Shown piece by piece: positions 34,717 through 43,966 of a DNA stretch of 64,000 nt. The notes below the pieces were generated by a model. That model was not told where the DNA came from, ran no database searches, and saw only the letters and a program-made list of their open reading frames with translations. Every line of letters starts with the position of its first letter. Position 1 is the stretch's first letter. The translations under genes were made by a program, and so were the position numbers. Origin of the DNA: Sphingobacteriales bacterium (GTDB lineage Bacteria > Bacteroidota > Bacteroidia > Chitinophagales > CAIOSU01); contig JAIXUD010000002.1 in the NCBI GenBank assembly GCA_027483645.1, forward strand, positions 248,001-312,000, given 5' to 3'.

Positions 34717-37700
34717 TTATTTTACAATTGTTATACTTCCTTCTTTGGCAATTTTTTGCCCATCCTCATAATTAACTTCCACATAATAAATGTACACGTC
34801 AACTATGGCCATTTCGCCCTTGTAGGTACCGTTCCAGCCACCATTCAGGTCGCCATCATAGTCATAAACTTTTTCTCCCCAGCGGTTAAATACTTTCATA
34901 GTTACAGATGAAGCACCCGGTGCATATACTTGGAAGATGTCATTAAGGCCGTCGTTGTTTGGCGAGAAGGCATTTGGTATGTACAACAGCAACTGGTTTT
35001 GCACAAACAAAGTAAACTGTGCCAGCCTAGGGCAATTATTCTCGTCAAATACCGTAAGCTCATATATAGTAGTCTGCACAGGGTCAGCTACGGGGCTAAG
35101 GCAAGTATCACAATCCAAAGAGTTGGCAGGCTGCCAGCTAAAGCTATAGTTGCCTATGCTTGGTATAATTAGCGGCTGCAACGTGTAGGTTTGGCCTAAT
35201 TGTATGCTATCAAACTCTGGGTTGAATTCCAAATCAAACCCAGCAGGGGCTGTAACCTCAATTTCTCCAGTTACTTCACAACCGTTGGCATCAATTATAT
35301 CCAAGACATAAACACCTTCTGCCAAAGTAAGGAAGTTGCCATTGCTATTGGTAATGTTTCCATTGTTAAGGCTGAAGATATACGGCGCGGTGCCACCGGT
35401 AGCGGTTACAAATATAGCCCCGTCGTTTTTACCTGGGCACGATACATTTACTACCGTAGTATCCCAAGTAATTGGGGTAAGCGGCTCGGTAATGTTTACA
35501 TTGTTAATTGATTGCGAACAGCCATTGTCGTCAGTAACGGTTACGGAGTAAGTACCAACAGAAAAACCAGTCTGTTGGAAACTTTGGCCGCCGTTGCTCC
35601 AGCTATAGCTGTATGGTGGTGTTCCGCCAGTTACATCAACTCTTATCGATCCATCAGCAGCACCAAAGCAAGTTACTGGGGTTATGGTGGGGTTTAACTG
35701 TATTGAATCGGGCTGAGGTACAAATATAGAGTCGAACTCGGGGCAACCTACTGCTGAGGCGTCAGTAACGGTTACATAATAAGTTTGTCCACCGGTAAGT
35801 TGCACTGCTTGTGCGGTTTGTTGGCCATTACTCCATTGGTAATAGAACGGTGGGGTTCCTCCGGTTGGCGATACGGTAACTTCAGCAATAGCATCAGCGC
35901 CATTAAAGCAAGTTACTGAAGATACGATGCTAGTAGTTAAAGTAAAGCGCGGCGGATAGGTAATATTCAGGCTAGTGGTTTGTACACAACTGCTAGAATC
36001 GACAGTAACCGTAACTGTGTTGATGCCAAATGGCAATGCAACCGCTGTTGCAGTGGTTTCGCCATTACTCCACAGGAACGAATACCCTGCGGTAGTGCCG
36101 CCAACGGATGCAGAAGCAGAACCATCAGCGGTATTGAAGCAACTCGCGTTCGATACGTTGGTAATGTCGATAATAAAGCTATCAGGTTCGTTTACAGTTA
36201 GGCTTGCGGTTACCGAGCAACCTTCACTATCCAAAGCGGTTACCGCATATACGCCTGCGGTTAGATTCTGGATGCTACTTATGGTTTGTGCATTGCTCCA
36301 CTGGTAACTGTAAGGTGCTGTGCCTCCGCTTACAATGGTAATAGTTGCCGCACCATCGTTGCCTAGATAGCACGAAACATCGGTAGAATCTTCTATAAAT
36401 ATGATTTGGGTAGGCTCAATAACTACTGCTGAATCAATAGCGGTACAACCCGAATTATCGGTTACTGTAAGTGCGTAAGTTCCAGCCGAAAGAGCGGTTA
36501 ATGCCGAATCGGTAGCGCCGTTGCTCCAATCATATGTGTAAGGTGCCACACCGCCGGATACTTGCGCAACTGCGGAGCCATCATTCAAGCCAAAGCAACT
36601 GATGTTGCTAGCAATAATGGTATCAATAGCCAGCAAAGGTGGTACTGTTATCGTTGCGGTATCTGTCCTAAAACAGCCATTTGAATCGGTAAGCTCAACG
36701 TAGTATGTGCCCACTGGCAAATTTAATAACGTGTCAGTAGCTTGGCCGATAGTGGTGCGTATTACCGTTCCACCTGCGTCAGTCCAGATGAAATCGAACG
36801 GTGCGTATCCACCCACTGGCTCAGCAATAATATCGCCATCGTTGCTACCAACGCAGCCTACATTACGAATGCTGATGTTGGCAGTAAAGTTGGAATAGAA
36901 ATCAACGGTTACTGTATCATAAGCCACGCAATTGCCGTCAGTAACTTCTACTATATAGTCTATAGTAACACCTGGGTCGGCAATTACTACTTGACCGGTG
37001 TCGGTTGGCAAACCCGTAACTGGGTTGGTAAGGCCGGTAGATGGGGTCCAGCGATAAACAAACTGACCTGGAGGGGGCGGACAAACAGCCAAGGTAACAT
37101 CAGGCCTTATAGTTGAAGCAGTAAGTGCAGTTGATGGAGCGCCAAAAGAGTAGGTTTCATACAATACAGAGCCAAAAGCGGTTGGTGTGGCCCTCACAAT
37201 GTCGTCGCCAATGGAAGCACCGAAACCGTTGTTAAAGTTAATTTCAACAATAATGTTAGAAAAACCATCCCAATCGAAATTGCTGGTAAAGGTATGTGTG
37301 TTAACGCCTGGCGTGGTGGTTACGTTTGCAGGCGCAAATACTTGTGTTAAGCCTGGCTGAAAACCAGCAGCAGTAGATAGGCTATCTAAACCAGTACAAC
37401 CCATACTGATGCTGAATGCCTGAAAAGGTTGACTGGTGTTTTTGCCGGTAACGTTCCATGACAGTGCCGAAATAATACCAGCGCTTAGGCCTGCTGCCGA
37501 AAGCTCATTGCCCCTTATCAAGTATTGCAACCTAGCTTGCTCTTCAGCGCCTTTATATGGGGTAGTAATACTGGAAGATTGAGCATTGGTGCCAATTGTA
37601 TAGTTAGAAACTGGGCCACCGCAAGCGGTGCCATTTACACCACAATTGAGCGTAATGGGGGAGGCTACACCTATTGCGTTGGCGGTAAGGGTAACCGGTA

Positions 37701-40302
37701 CTGGGTTGCAGATGTTGGTATCAGGGCCTGCTACCAATTGCAAGTCATCATTTACGTTTACGGTTACAAAAGCCGAGCCCGTGCAGGCACCTTCTACTAC
37801 GTTTACAATGTAGTTTGTAGTATTAAATACCCTTACCAATGGATTGGCAATGTTAGGGTTTGTCATGTTAGCTGTCGGTGTCCACGAAATGGTAGTGCCT
37901 GGCAATAAGCCTTGCTGGCAAATGTTAAATCGGGTATTTGGCCTATCGGCACTAGTGCCATCAACAGTAATAGGTGCGCAAGCATCAGCATTATCCGTAT
38001 TATAGTATACTACTGATGTGTAAGGCGTAGTGGTATAACTATGGGGGCTATTTTGCGAGAAAGAGGCATAAAAACCGTCGTTATTGTAGCAAACCTCTAC
38101 CACCAAATTGCTGGTGCCATCCCAATCATAATTGCTATCGAATGTGTAAGCATTCCAGCCAGTAGCAATATTAACGGTGCGCGGCGCAACTACGGTTGTA
38201 AGCCCCGATTGGAAGGTAGTGATGGCGTTCTGGCTAGTGCATCCTACTTTAATAGTGAATCCATAATAGGTGCCCGCACCGTTTCGAGCTGCAATATTGA
38301 AAGCAATACTTGATAGGGTTCCACCAGTCAAGCCTAGCGCCTGCAGGTCGGCTGCGGTATACAATATCTGGTGTTTACCCGATTCCCAATAGTGACCATA
38401 AATGGCGGGGTATGCAGATGTACTGCTGTTAAAGTTGCTACTAGTGCCTATCGTATAGTCTACACCTGTGGTGGTACAAGGCCTACTGCTTGGGCCACAA
38501 ACTGTGGGGCTCGTTGTTAAATCTAATTGAACCGTACCACCTGGGCACACCGTATCTTCTGAAGCAAGGGCGGTTATATTTGGGGCAATGCCTTGTACTG
38601 TAACTCTCACCGAATCGGTACGCAAGCAGCCATTAGCTGCTGTTACATCCACAGTATAGGTGGTGGTTACACCAGGCGAAGCTGGCGGATTGGCAATATT
38701 TGGCGTAGTAATGCCTGAGTTGGGGCCATTGGGGCTCCAATTATAAGAGAATGGCGCACCTGGTCCAGTTGTTACGGCATTGAGTTGCGCCAAGCCATTT
38801 AAGCATATAGTATCATTAGCACCTGCATCCAAAGTAAAGGGCTGAGCAATATTAATGGTTATGGTATCCGTTCCACAATCAGAAGTAACCGTATAGAAGG
38901 TAGGAATGCTAGGGGTGGCTACTGGATTCGGTATTGCGGGGTTTGATAACCCCGTAGGTGGCGACCACTGGAAAATGGAACCGCCAACTGCATTTAACTG
39001 CACTGGCAGGCCGCAAAACGTGGTAGTATTGGTTAAGATGCTTACTTCGGTGTATACAAAAATCTGGAAACTGCTTACACCCCCACCTTGTATTGGGCAC
39101 GCGTTGTTAGCGTAATTTACAGTAAAGAACTGTAAACCAGAATCGGCAACTGTTGGTGTCCAGCTAAAGGTAATTGTAGCAGTATCATTGGTGCCGTTAC
39201 ATGTAGCGCAGGTAACAGTAGCTCCAGGTATCGATTGTGAGATGTTGTTTGTCAAAGTCAACAAGCTACCGCCGGCATCAACAAAGGGAAGATCGAAGCT
39301 CAAAGGCACATTGGGGCATACCTGCAAAACTGGGACACCATTTGGGCCTAAGGTGATACCACCACCGCTCACGTTGGTAGGCTGAGCAGGTACAATATTA
39401 TTGGGGCTGCAACCGGTGGTAACAATTTTAAACTGAATGTCGCGCATGGTAGAACCAATCAATACGCCATTTCTGTATTCTTCCACCAATACAGTTATTA
39501 CTGCGGCTTGTGCACCACCCGTTGGGGTAAACGACATTTGGCCTGTTGTGGGATCAAAGGTGAAACCAGTGGTAGTATTTAAGGGGTTGGTAACGCTTAA
39601 GCCAGCCGCATAGGCCACTGGGGTGCCCGCCGCATCCAAAGGTTGTACTAAGCGGAAAACAAGCGAATCGCCATCAATATCAACTGCTCCGTGGTTATAG
39701 TTAACTGGGAAACCTGAACAAAAGGTACGGGTTGCAGGAGAAGTAAAGAATGGAGCATTGTTGCAAGTACCGCCAGTATTATTAAGGCGGGCAAATACAT
39801 ATTGATTGAAGCTAGCGGCATTGGCCAAGTTAGTTATTTGGCTGTTTCGGCAGCATTCGCTATAGCTCAATATCCAATCTGGACATTGGTTGGGTAGTGT
39901 GATGGTTCCGCAATAGGTGTAGACCTCAGCCCCCGGCAAACTACCGCCGTTGCAAGAAGTTTGGCTGGCTGATGCGCCACAAACCCCGGTGTTGGCCTGA
40001 GTACCTTGACCCGGTTGGTTGTCTGGTGTGCGGCAAGCCACACTTTGATTAAGCGTAACGTTAAATGATCCACCACACGATGCCGAGGTATAATTGAGCG
40101 AAATGGATGTAGGAGCGCCAATAGCACCACCGCCGCACTCCCTGTAAAACGTAACAATTACGTTATACTGATTAGGGTTGTTGGGGTTGGCACACGCATA
40201 ATGGATATCTGCTCCCAATGCGTGAGAAGCCTTTGATTGCGAGGGAAATAGAGATAAGAATACTGCTGCTAAAGCAGTTAAAACCAAGTACAGATTTTTC
40301 AT
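34717..40302 (-). CDS. SprB-like giant adhesin with SprB repeats and T9SS type B sorting domain
   Basis: An 1861-residue surface protein. The signal peptide ends near SKA; the N-terminal domain begins SHALGADIHYAC and is Cys-rich. Ig/PKD-like segments follow. Two similar modules containing YTIGT and a WDG-type core lie near residues 620-800 and 890-1070. Seven SprB repeats (about 75 residues each, Sx(N/V)xC(F/Y)Gxx DG ... GGxxPYxYxWSNG ... LxxGTYxVTVTDxxGC) fill about 1150-1690. The C-terminus (IPNAFSPNNDGLND, VFNRWGEKVYDYDG, WNGTYKGE) is a type B sorting domain. The SprF-type gene follows directly. It probably acts in adhesion or gliding; true SprB is several times larger, so this is a smaller relative. 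Confidence 0.92.
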   Translation of the reverse strand: MKNLYLVLTALAAVFLSLFPSQSKASHALGADIHYACANPNNPNQYNVIVTFYRECGGGAIGAPTSISLNYTSASCGGSFNVTLNQSVACRTPDNQPGQGTQANTGVCGASASQTSCNGGSLPGAEVYTYCGTITLPNQCPDWILSYSECCRNSQITNLANAASFNQYVFARLNNTGGTCNNAPFFTSPATRTFCSGFPVNYNHGAVDIDGDSLVFRLVQPLDAAGTPVAYAAGLSVTNPLNTTTGFTFDPTTGQMSFTPTGGAQAAVITVLVEEYRNGVLIGSTMRDIQFKIVTTGCSPNNIVPAQPTNVSGGGITLGPNGVPVLQVCPNVPLSFDLPFVDAGGSLLTLTNNISQSIPGATVTCATCNGTNDTATITFSWTPTVADSGLQFFTVNYANNACPIQGGGVSSFQIFVYTEVSILTNTTTFCGLPVQLNAVGGSIFQWSPPTGLSNPAIPNPVATPSIPTFYTVTSDCGTDTITINIAQPFTLDAGANDTICLNGLAQLNAVTTGPGAPFSYNWSPNGPNSGITTPNIANPPASPGVTTTYTVDVTAANGCLRTDSVRVTVQGIAPNITALASEDTVCPGGTVQLDLTTSPTVCGPSSRPCTTTGVDYTIGTSSNFNSSTSAYPAIYGHYWESGKHQILYTAADLQALGLTGGTLSSIAFNIAARNGAGTYYGFTIKVGCTSQNAITTFQSGLTTVVAPRTVNIATGWNAYTFDSNYDWDGTSNLVVEVCYNNDGFYASFSQNSPHSYTTTPYTSVVYYNTDNADACAPITVDGTSADRPNTRFNICQQGLLPGTTISWTPTANMTNPNIANPLVRVFNTTNYIVNVVEGACTGSAFVTVNVNDDLQLVAGPDTNICNPVPVTLTANAIGVASPITLNCGVNGTACGGPVSNYTIGTNAQSSSITTPYKGAEEQARLQYLIRGNELSAAGLSAGIISALSWNVTGKNTSQPFQAFSISMGCTGLDSLSTAAGFQPGLTQVFAPANVTTTPGVNTHTFTSNFDWDGFSNIIVEINFNNGFGASIGDDIVRATPTAFGSVLYETYSFGAPSTALTASTIRPDVTLAVCPPPPGQFVYRWTPSTGLTNPVTGLPTDTGQVVIADPGVTIDYIVEVTDGNCVAYDTVTVDFYSNFTANISIRNVGCVGSNDGDIIAEPVGGYAPFDFIWTDAGGTVIRTTIGQATDTLLNLPVGTYYVELTDSNGCFRTDTATITVPPLLAIDTIIASNISCFGLNDGSAVAQVSGGVAPYTYDWSNGATDSALTALSAGTYALTVTDNSGCTAIDSAVVIEPTQIIFIEDSTDVSCYLGNDGAATITIVSGGTAPYSYQWSNAQTISSIQNLTAGVYAVTALDSEGCSVTASLTVNEPDSFIIDITNVSNASCFNTADGSASASVGGTTAGYSFLWSNGETTATAVALPFGINTVTVTVDSSSCVQTTSLNITYPPRFTLTTSIVSSVTCFNGADAIAEVTVSPTGGTPPFYYQWSNGQQTAQAVQLTGGQTYYVTVTDASAVGCPEFDSIFVPQPDSIQLNPTITPVTCFGAADGSIRVDVTGGTPPYSYSWSNGGQSFQQTGFSVGTYSVTVTDDNGCSQSINNVNITEPLTPITWDTTVVNVSCPGKNDGAIFVTATGGTAPYIFSLNNGNITNSNGNFLTLAEGVYVLDIIDANGCEVTGEIEVTAPAGFDLEFNPEFDSIQLGQTYTLQPLIIPSIGNYSFSWQPANSLDCDTCLSPVADPVQTTIYELTVFDENNCPRLAQFTLFVQNQLLLYIPNAFSPNNDGLNDIFQVYAPGASSVTMKVFNRWGEKVYDYDGDLNGGWNGTYKGEMAIVDVYIYYVEVNYEDGQKIAKEGSITIVK

Positions 40303-40348
40303 CTTCGGTTAATACAATTATAATGAAGAGATAAAATTAAACATTCCC

Positions 40349-40363
40349 AGCCAATTATTGGCT
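40349..40363. promoter_or_regulatory. Perfect 15-base palindrome upstream of the adhesin gene
   Basis: AGCCAATTATTGGCT (7-1-7) lies 47-61 bases upstream of the adhesin ATG, in the divergent region with aspS. Its position suits an operator, but no regulator is recognised. Confidence 0.35.
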
Positions 40364-40496
40364 AGAAATTTTTAAGGTACGTGGTTCTGTAACAAGAAAA
40401 ACTAATATTCCGTTCTACGTGGAGATAATCAGTTTAAGCCTTTTCTACGGTGGTAACTAAATTTTGCAATGGCAATTGTCCAATCAATAATCTTGG

Positions 40497-40504
40497 TAAC
40501 TTTG
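40497..40504 (+). promoter_or_regulatory. Candidate aspS promoter: TTG (40476) - 18 - TAACTTTG
   Basis: The -7 box matches TAnnTTTG exactly and a TTG lies 18 bases upstream, inside the 17-23 range. This is the best-formed promoter in the window. It predicts a leader of roughly 65 bases. Confidence 0.5.
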
Positions 40505-40511
40505 CTAACGC

Positions 40512-40549
40512 TAACCTTAGTTAAAAATAAAGTTAAGGTTAATTTTTTT
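40512..40549 (+). promoter_or_regulatory. Terminator-like hairpin in the aspS leader
   Basis: TAACCTTA (40512-40519) pairs with TAAGGTTA (40534-40541), followed by A and a seven-base T-run. It starts at about the predicted transcription start and ends about 29 bases before the aspS ATG. The stem has only two GC pairs, so it would be weak. Confidence 0.35.
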
Positions 40550-40577
40550 ACTAAGCAATACCATACAGCAAAATTTT

Positions 40578-42338
40578 ATGTACAGAAGTCATACTTGCGG
40601 CGAATTGAGAATGAACCATGTTGGCGAAACCGTTACCCTTTCGGGCTGGGTGCAGCGTAGCCGCGATTTGGGTGAACTGCTTTTCATTGACCTTCGAGAC
40701 CGCTATGGCATTACGCAGCTTTCCTTTCGCAAAGAGGCTGATGCAGCCTTGTTTGCAAATAGCCGTGCGCTGGGCCGCGAGTTTGTAATACAAGCCAGCG
40801 GTACGGTATTAGAGCGTGAAAGCAAGAACAAGAATATAGAAACTGGGGAGATTGAGGTGCTGGTAACGGAGCTAAAAGTATTAAACGCTGCCAAGACCCC
40901 GCCCTTTACAATTGAGGACGAAACCGATGGCGGCGACGACCTGCGTATGAAGTTCCGTTATTTGGATCTCCGCCGCGGCCCATTGAAGAAGAACCTATTG
41001 CTTCGCCATCAAGTAAATAAAGAGGCCCGCAACTACCTGAATGGAGAAGGCTTTATAGAAGTAGAAACACCTTTCTTAATAAAAAGCACCCCAGAAGGTG
41101 CCCGCGACTTTGTGGTGCCTAGCCGCATGAACCCGGGTACGTTCTACGCCTTGCCACAGAGCCCGCAAACCTTTAAGCAACTGCTGATGGTGGCCGGCTA
41201 CGACCGCTACTACCAGATGGTAAAGTGTTTCCGTGATGAGGACTTGCGAGCCGACCGCCAGCCGGAGTTTAGCCAGATTGACTGCGAGATGTCTTTCGTG
41301 GAGCAGAAGGATGTGCTGGCCATGTTTGAAGGGTTGGTGCGCCACATCTTCAAAAACGTAATGGGCAGCGATATCGGCCCTGTGCCTCACATGACCTATG
41401 CCGAAGCCATGCAGCACTACGGTAGCGACAAACCGGATATCCGTTTTGAGATGCGCTTTAAGGATTTGGATGATTTGGTAAAAGGCAAAGGCTTCCCTGT
41501 TTTCGACAATGCGGAGAGCGTGGTGGGCATTAATGCCGATGGCTGTGCTGAATACACCCGTAAGCAACTGGATGAATTGACCGACTTCGTGAAACGCCCA
41601 CAAGTAGGCGCTACTGGCTTGGTATACATCCGCTACAATGCTGATGGTACCTTGAAATCGAGCGTGGACAAGTTTTATACCGAGGAGGATTTAAAAGCCA
41701 TTGCCGCCCGTTTCGAGGCTAAGCCTGGCGACTTGATATTGATATTGGCTGGTGCTGGAGAGAAAACTCGCAAAGCGCTAAACAACCTACGCTTGGAAGT
41801 GGCCGAGCGCCGCGGACTGCGCAACCCTGCCGTTTACAAATTCCTTTGGGTAATCGACTTCCCGCTATTGGAGTGGGCTGAGGATGACAACCGTTGGGTT
41901 GCCCGTCACCACCCGTTTACCCGCCCGAAAATACAGGATTTGCCGCTAATGGCTACCGACCCAGGCGCGGTGCGTGCCGATGCCTACGACATGGTATTGA
42001 ACGGTACCGAGATTGGTGGCGGCTCTATCCGTATCCACGAGCGCCAGTTGCAGGAGGAAATGTTTGATGCCCTGGGCCTGAGCCGTGAAGAAGCGGAGCA
42101 CAAGTTCGGTTTCCTATTGCGCGCGTTTGAATATGGCGCCCCGCCACACGGTGGCTTGGCATTCGGCTTCGACCGCTTGGTGGCCCTTATCGGCGGCGCT
42201 GAGTCCATCCGCGACTTTATCGCCTTCCCTAAAAACAACAGTGGTCGCGACGTAATGCTAGATGCCCCATCTACCATCGACGAGCACCAGTTGAAAGAGC
42301 TGAGCTTGAAGGTGAATTTGCCTGCGGAAAAGGCGTAA
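40578..42338 (+). CDS. aspS: Aspartyl-tRNA synthetase
   Basis: A 586-residue class II synthetase charging tRNA-Asp. It has an N-terminal OB-fold anticodon domain ([23 protein letters not shown] begins here), motif 1 ([20 protein letters not shown]), motif 2 ([20 protein letters not shown]), the bacterial GAD insertion in the middle, and motif 3 ([16 protein letters not shown]). Length is normal for bacterial AspRS. Discriminating versus non-discriminating specificity was not determined. Confidence 0.98.
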   Translation: MYRSHTCGELRMNHVGETVTLSGWVQRSRDLGELLFIDLRDRYGITQLSFRKEADAALFANSRALGREFVIQASGTVLERESKNKNIETGEIEVLVTELKVLNAAKTPPFTIEDETDGGDDLRMKFRYLDLRRGPLKKNLLLRHQVNKEARNYLNGEGFIEVETPFLIKSTPEGARDFVVPSRMNPGTFYALPQSPQTFKQLLMVAGYDRYYQMVKCFRDEDLRADRQPEFSQIDCEMSFVEQKDVLAMFEGLVRHIFKNVMGSDIGPVPHMTYAEAMQHYGSDKPDIRFEMRFKDLDDLVKGKGFPVFDNAESVVGINADGCAEYTRKQLDELTDFVKRPQVGATGLVYIRYNADGTLKSSVDKFYTEEDLKAIAARFEAKPGDLILILAGAGEKTRKALNNLRLEVAERRGLRNPAVYKFLWVIDFPLLEWAEDDNRWVARHHPFTRPKIQDLPLMATDPGAVRADAYDMVLNGTEIGGGSIRIHERQLQEEMFDALGLSREEAEHKFGFLLRAFEYGAPPHGGLAFGFDRLVALIGGAESIRDFIAFPKNNSGRDVMLDAPSTIDEHQLKELSLKVNLPAEKA

Positions 42339-42353
42339 GCTTTAGTTTCCGGT

Positions 42354-42641
42354 CTATTTTTTAATTTTCGATGGATTCTGTCGAGTGTCAAACACTTTGT
42401 AAATCCTTAGGGAGTTATATTAGGGCCGAAAAATAATCTTATAGTTTCCACAAAGTGCATACCTATATGGCTTGCCTATAATTTCTTCTACTTGGTGTTT
42501 TTCTGGGAATGGATAGATGGCATCCGTAGTATCCAGAATTTTGGTGATTACCTTATCCGCCGCTTCAGGTGAGCTTTCAGCAATGAAATCATAAATCTGT
42601 TGAAGCGAGGCTATAGCCTTTTTACTCCAGACGATTTTCAT
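42354..42641 (-). pseudogene. RelE/ParE-family toxin interrupted by an in-frame stop
   Basis: The frame starts at the ATG at 42641 (MKIVWSKKAIASLQQIYDFI), overlapping the antitoxin stop (ATGA), and is typical of ParE-like ribosome or gyrase toxins. It stops at TAA (42422-42420) after NYKIIFRP, 73 codons. The same frame continues beyond the stop with IYKVFDTRQNPSKIKK to a TAG at 42356-42354; VFDTRQNP is the C-terminal pattern expected of this family. A single base change (for example GAA to TAA) explains it. The product lacks about 21 residues with the final beta-strand and conserved Arg. A sequencing error cannot be excluded. Confidence 0.75.
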
Positions 42642-42892
42642 TTTTTCTTGCTCCATTGCTTTACTTGCTCCCGTAACTCTTGCTGCGAGGTGCCTTGGCC
42701 AGTTTTAAACTCCGCCTCTCCTTCTGCTATCTCGTCTTGAAGCATATTGTATGTCAATACTTCTCCGTTTGGCTGATAGCCGGCAACTAAGTCAAAAGAA
42801 TCCAACAAATCTTCCACTTTTTTAAGTAGCTTTTCGTTGGTAGCTCGCTCAAGTTTTTTATAAATACTAGCTTTTTTTTGGCGGATATCCAT
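42638..42892 (-). CDS. Antitoxin of a ParE/RelE-type module
   Basis: An 84-residue, mostly helical protein (SIYKKLERATNEKLLKKVEDLLDS) with a Lys-rich end (VKQWSKKK), upstream of and overlapping the toxin by four bases, the classic antitoxin-first order. Its N-terminus fits small Bacteroidota antitoxins of unassigned type; the acidic C-terminal half (LQDEIAEGEAEFKTG) would wrap the toxin. It is intact although the toxin is truncated. Confidence 0.75.
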   Translation of the reverse strand: MDIRQKKASIYKKLERATNEKLLKKVEDLLDSFDLVAGYQPNGEVLTYNMLQDEIAEGEAEFKTGQGTSQQELREQVKQWSKKK

Positions 42893-42928
42893 ACCTTAAA
42901 TATACAGTTTCTGTGGATTTTTTGTTCC

Positions 42929-43966
42929 TTATGATCTGCTTGCGAAATTTTCTTTAGCCATCCCCAATACCCCAAACCCCTTTCCATCCTGCTTACTCTG
43001 CACATAGGCGGCTACACTCTCAGCAATGGTTTGCTTCAGTGGGATGTAAGTAATACCCAGCGCGCGGACTTTATCGTCGTTGTAGGTGTAGGGATGTGAT
43101 GAGATGCTCAATACCTCGCGGGTGATGATGGGCTCGCTGCCGGTAAATAGGCTTCGCACTCTGTCGTAACCGATACTGATGAGTTTCCAAAAGTCGGTAA
43201 CCGGTATGGTAGGTGGTTTTTGATTGAGGGCTAAGGCCAGCTGGGTCATCATTTCCAAGAAGGTAACGTTGTAGCCATTGATTACGAAGCGCTCACCACC
43301 GGTGTCTGGGCTTTCCATTAGTTGTATGGCTATGCGCACTACATCGCGCACATCTACAAAGCCCGTACTGCCGGTAGGGTAGAAGGGCACGCCCTTGGCT
43401 ACTTGATGGATGATTTGAATGCTACCTTCTTCCCAGCGCCCGGCACCCATTATGGTGGATGGGTTAATGATAACGGCATCCAGCCCTTCGGCTATGCCGC
43501 GCCATACTTCCAGTTCGCCCAAGTATTTGGTATGCCCATATTGCGATTCTATGGGCGATTCTGCCCAGTCGCCGCTTTCATCAATCGGGCTGTTATCTTT
43601 GCTTTTGCCAAGGGCGGTTATGGAGCTTACATAGAGCAGTTTGCTTACGCCTTTGCTCAGCGCTACATTTACCACATTGGCCGTGCCTTCTACATTTATT
43701 TTCAGCATCTTATCCAAGCTGCTCCCCCCGAACGCCAGCATTGCTGCTGCGTGGTACACTTGGTCAACCCCTTCCATGGCATCTTCCAGCGATGAAATAT
43801 CGGTAATGTCACCTTCAAACCATTCTATTTTGGCAGCGGCGTCACCCAATAAAGACAGGTCGCTTGTTGGGCGTTTGAGTGCCCGCACTTGATAGTTTTG
43901 AGCTACTAGTGCCCTAGCCAAATACGAGCCTAAAAAGCCCGTGGCACCGGTGATAAAGACCTTCAC
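42929..43966 (-). CDS. NAD(P)-dependent epimerase/dehydratase (extended SDR)
   Basis: A 345-residue extended short-chain dehydrogenase. The nucleotide-binding TGATGFLGSYLA, the acidic FEGDITD, a Ser in LLYVSSITALG and the catalytic Tyr-Lys in YGHTK are present. INPSTIMGAG is typical of the NAD-dependent epimerase/dihydroflavonol-reductase-like group. It starts with a GTG overlapping the anmK stop (GTGA), so the two are translationally coupled. The substrate is unknown. The C-terminal tail after about residue 325 is loosely conserved. Confidence 0.9.
   Translation of the reverse strand: MKVFITGATGFLGSYLARALVAQNYQVRALKRPTSDLSLLGDAAAKIEWFEGDITDISSLEDAMEGVDQVYHAAAMLAFGGSSLDKMLKINVEGTANVVNVALSKGVSKLLYVSSITALGKSKDNSPIDESGDWAESPIESQYGHTKYLGELEVWRGIAEGLDAVIINPSTIMGAGRWEEGSIQIIHQVAKGVPFYPTGSTGFVDVRDVVRIAIQLMESPDTGGERFVINGYNVTFLEMMTQLALALNQKPPTIPVTDFWKLISIGYDRVRSLFTGSEPIITREVLSISSHPYTYNDDKVRALGITYIPLKQTIAESVAAYVQSKQDGKGFGVLGMAKENFASRS

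Noticed and set aside
41076-41603. 175-codon minus-strand frame inside aspS
   Set aside because: Antisense to conserved synthetase motifs; a frame-bias artefact.
43322-43795. 157-codon plus-strand frame opposite the SDR gene
   Set aside because: Antisense shadow; the SDR frame has the clear Rossmann and YxxxK motifs.
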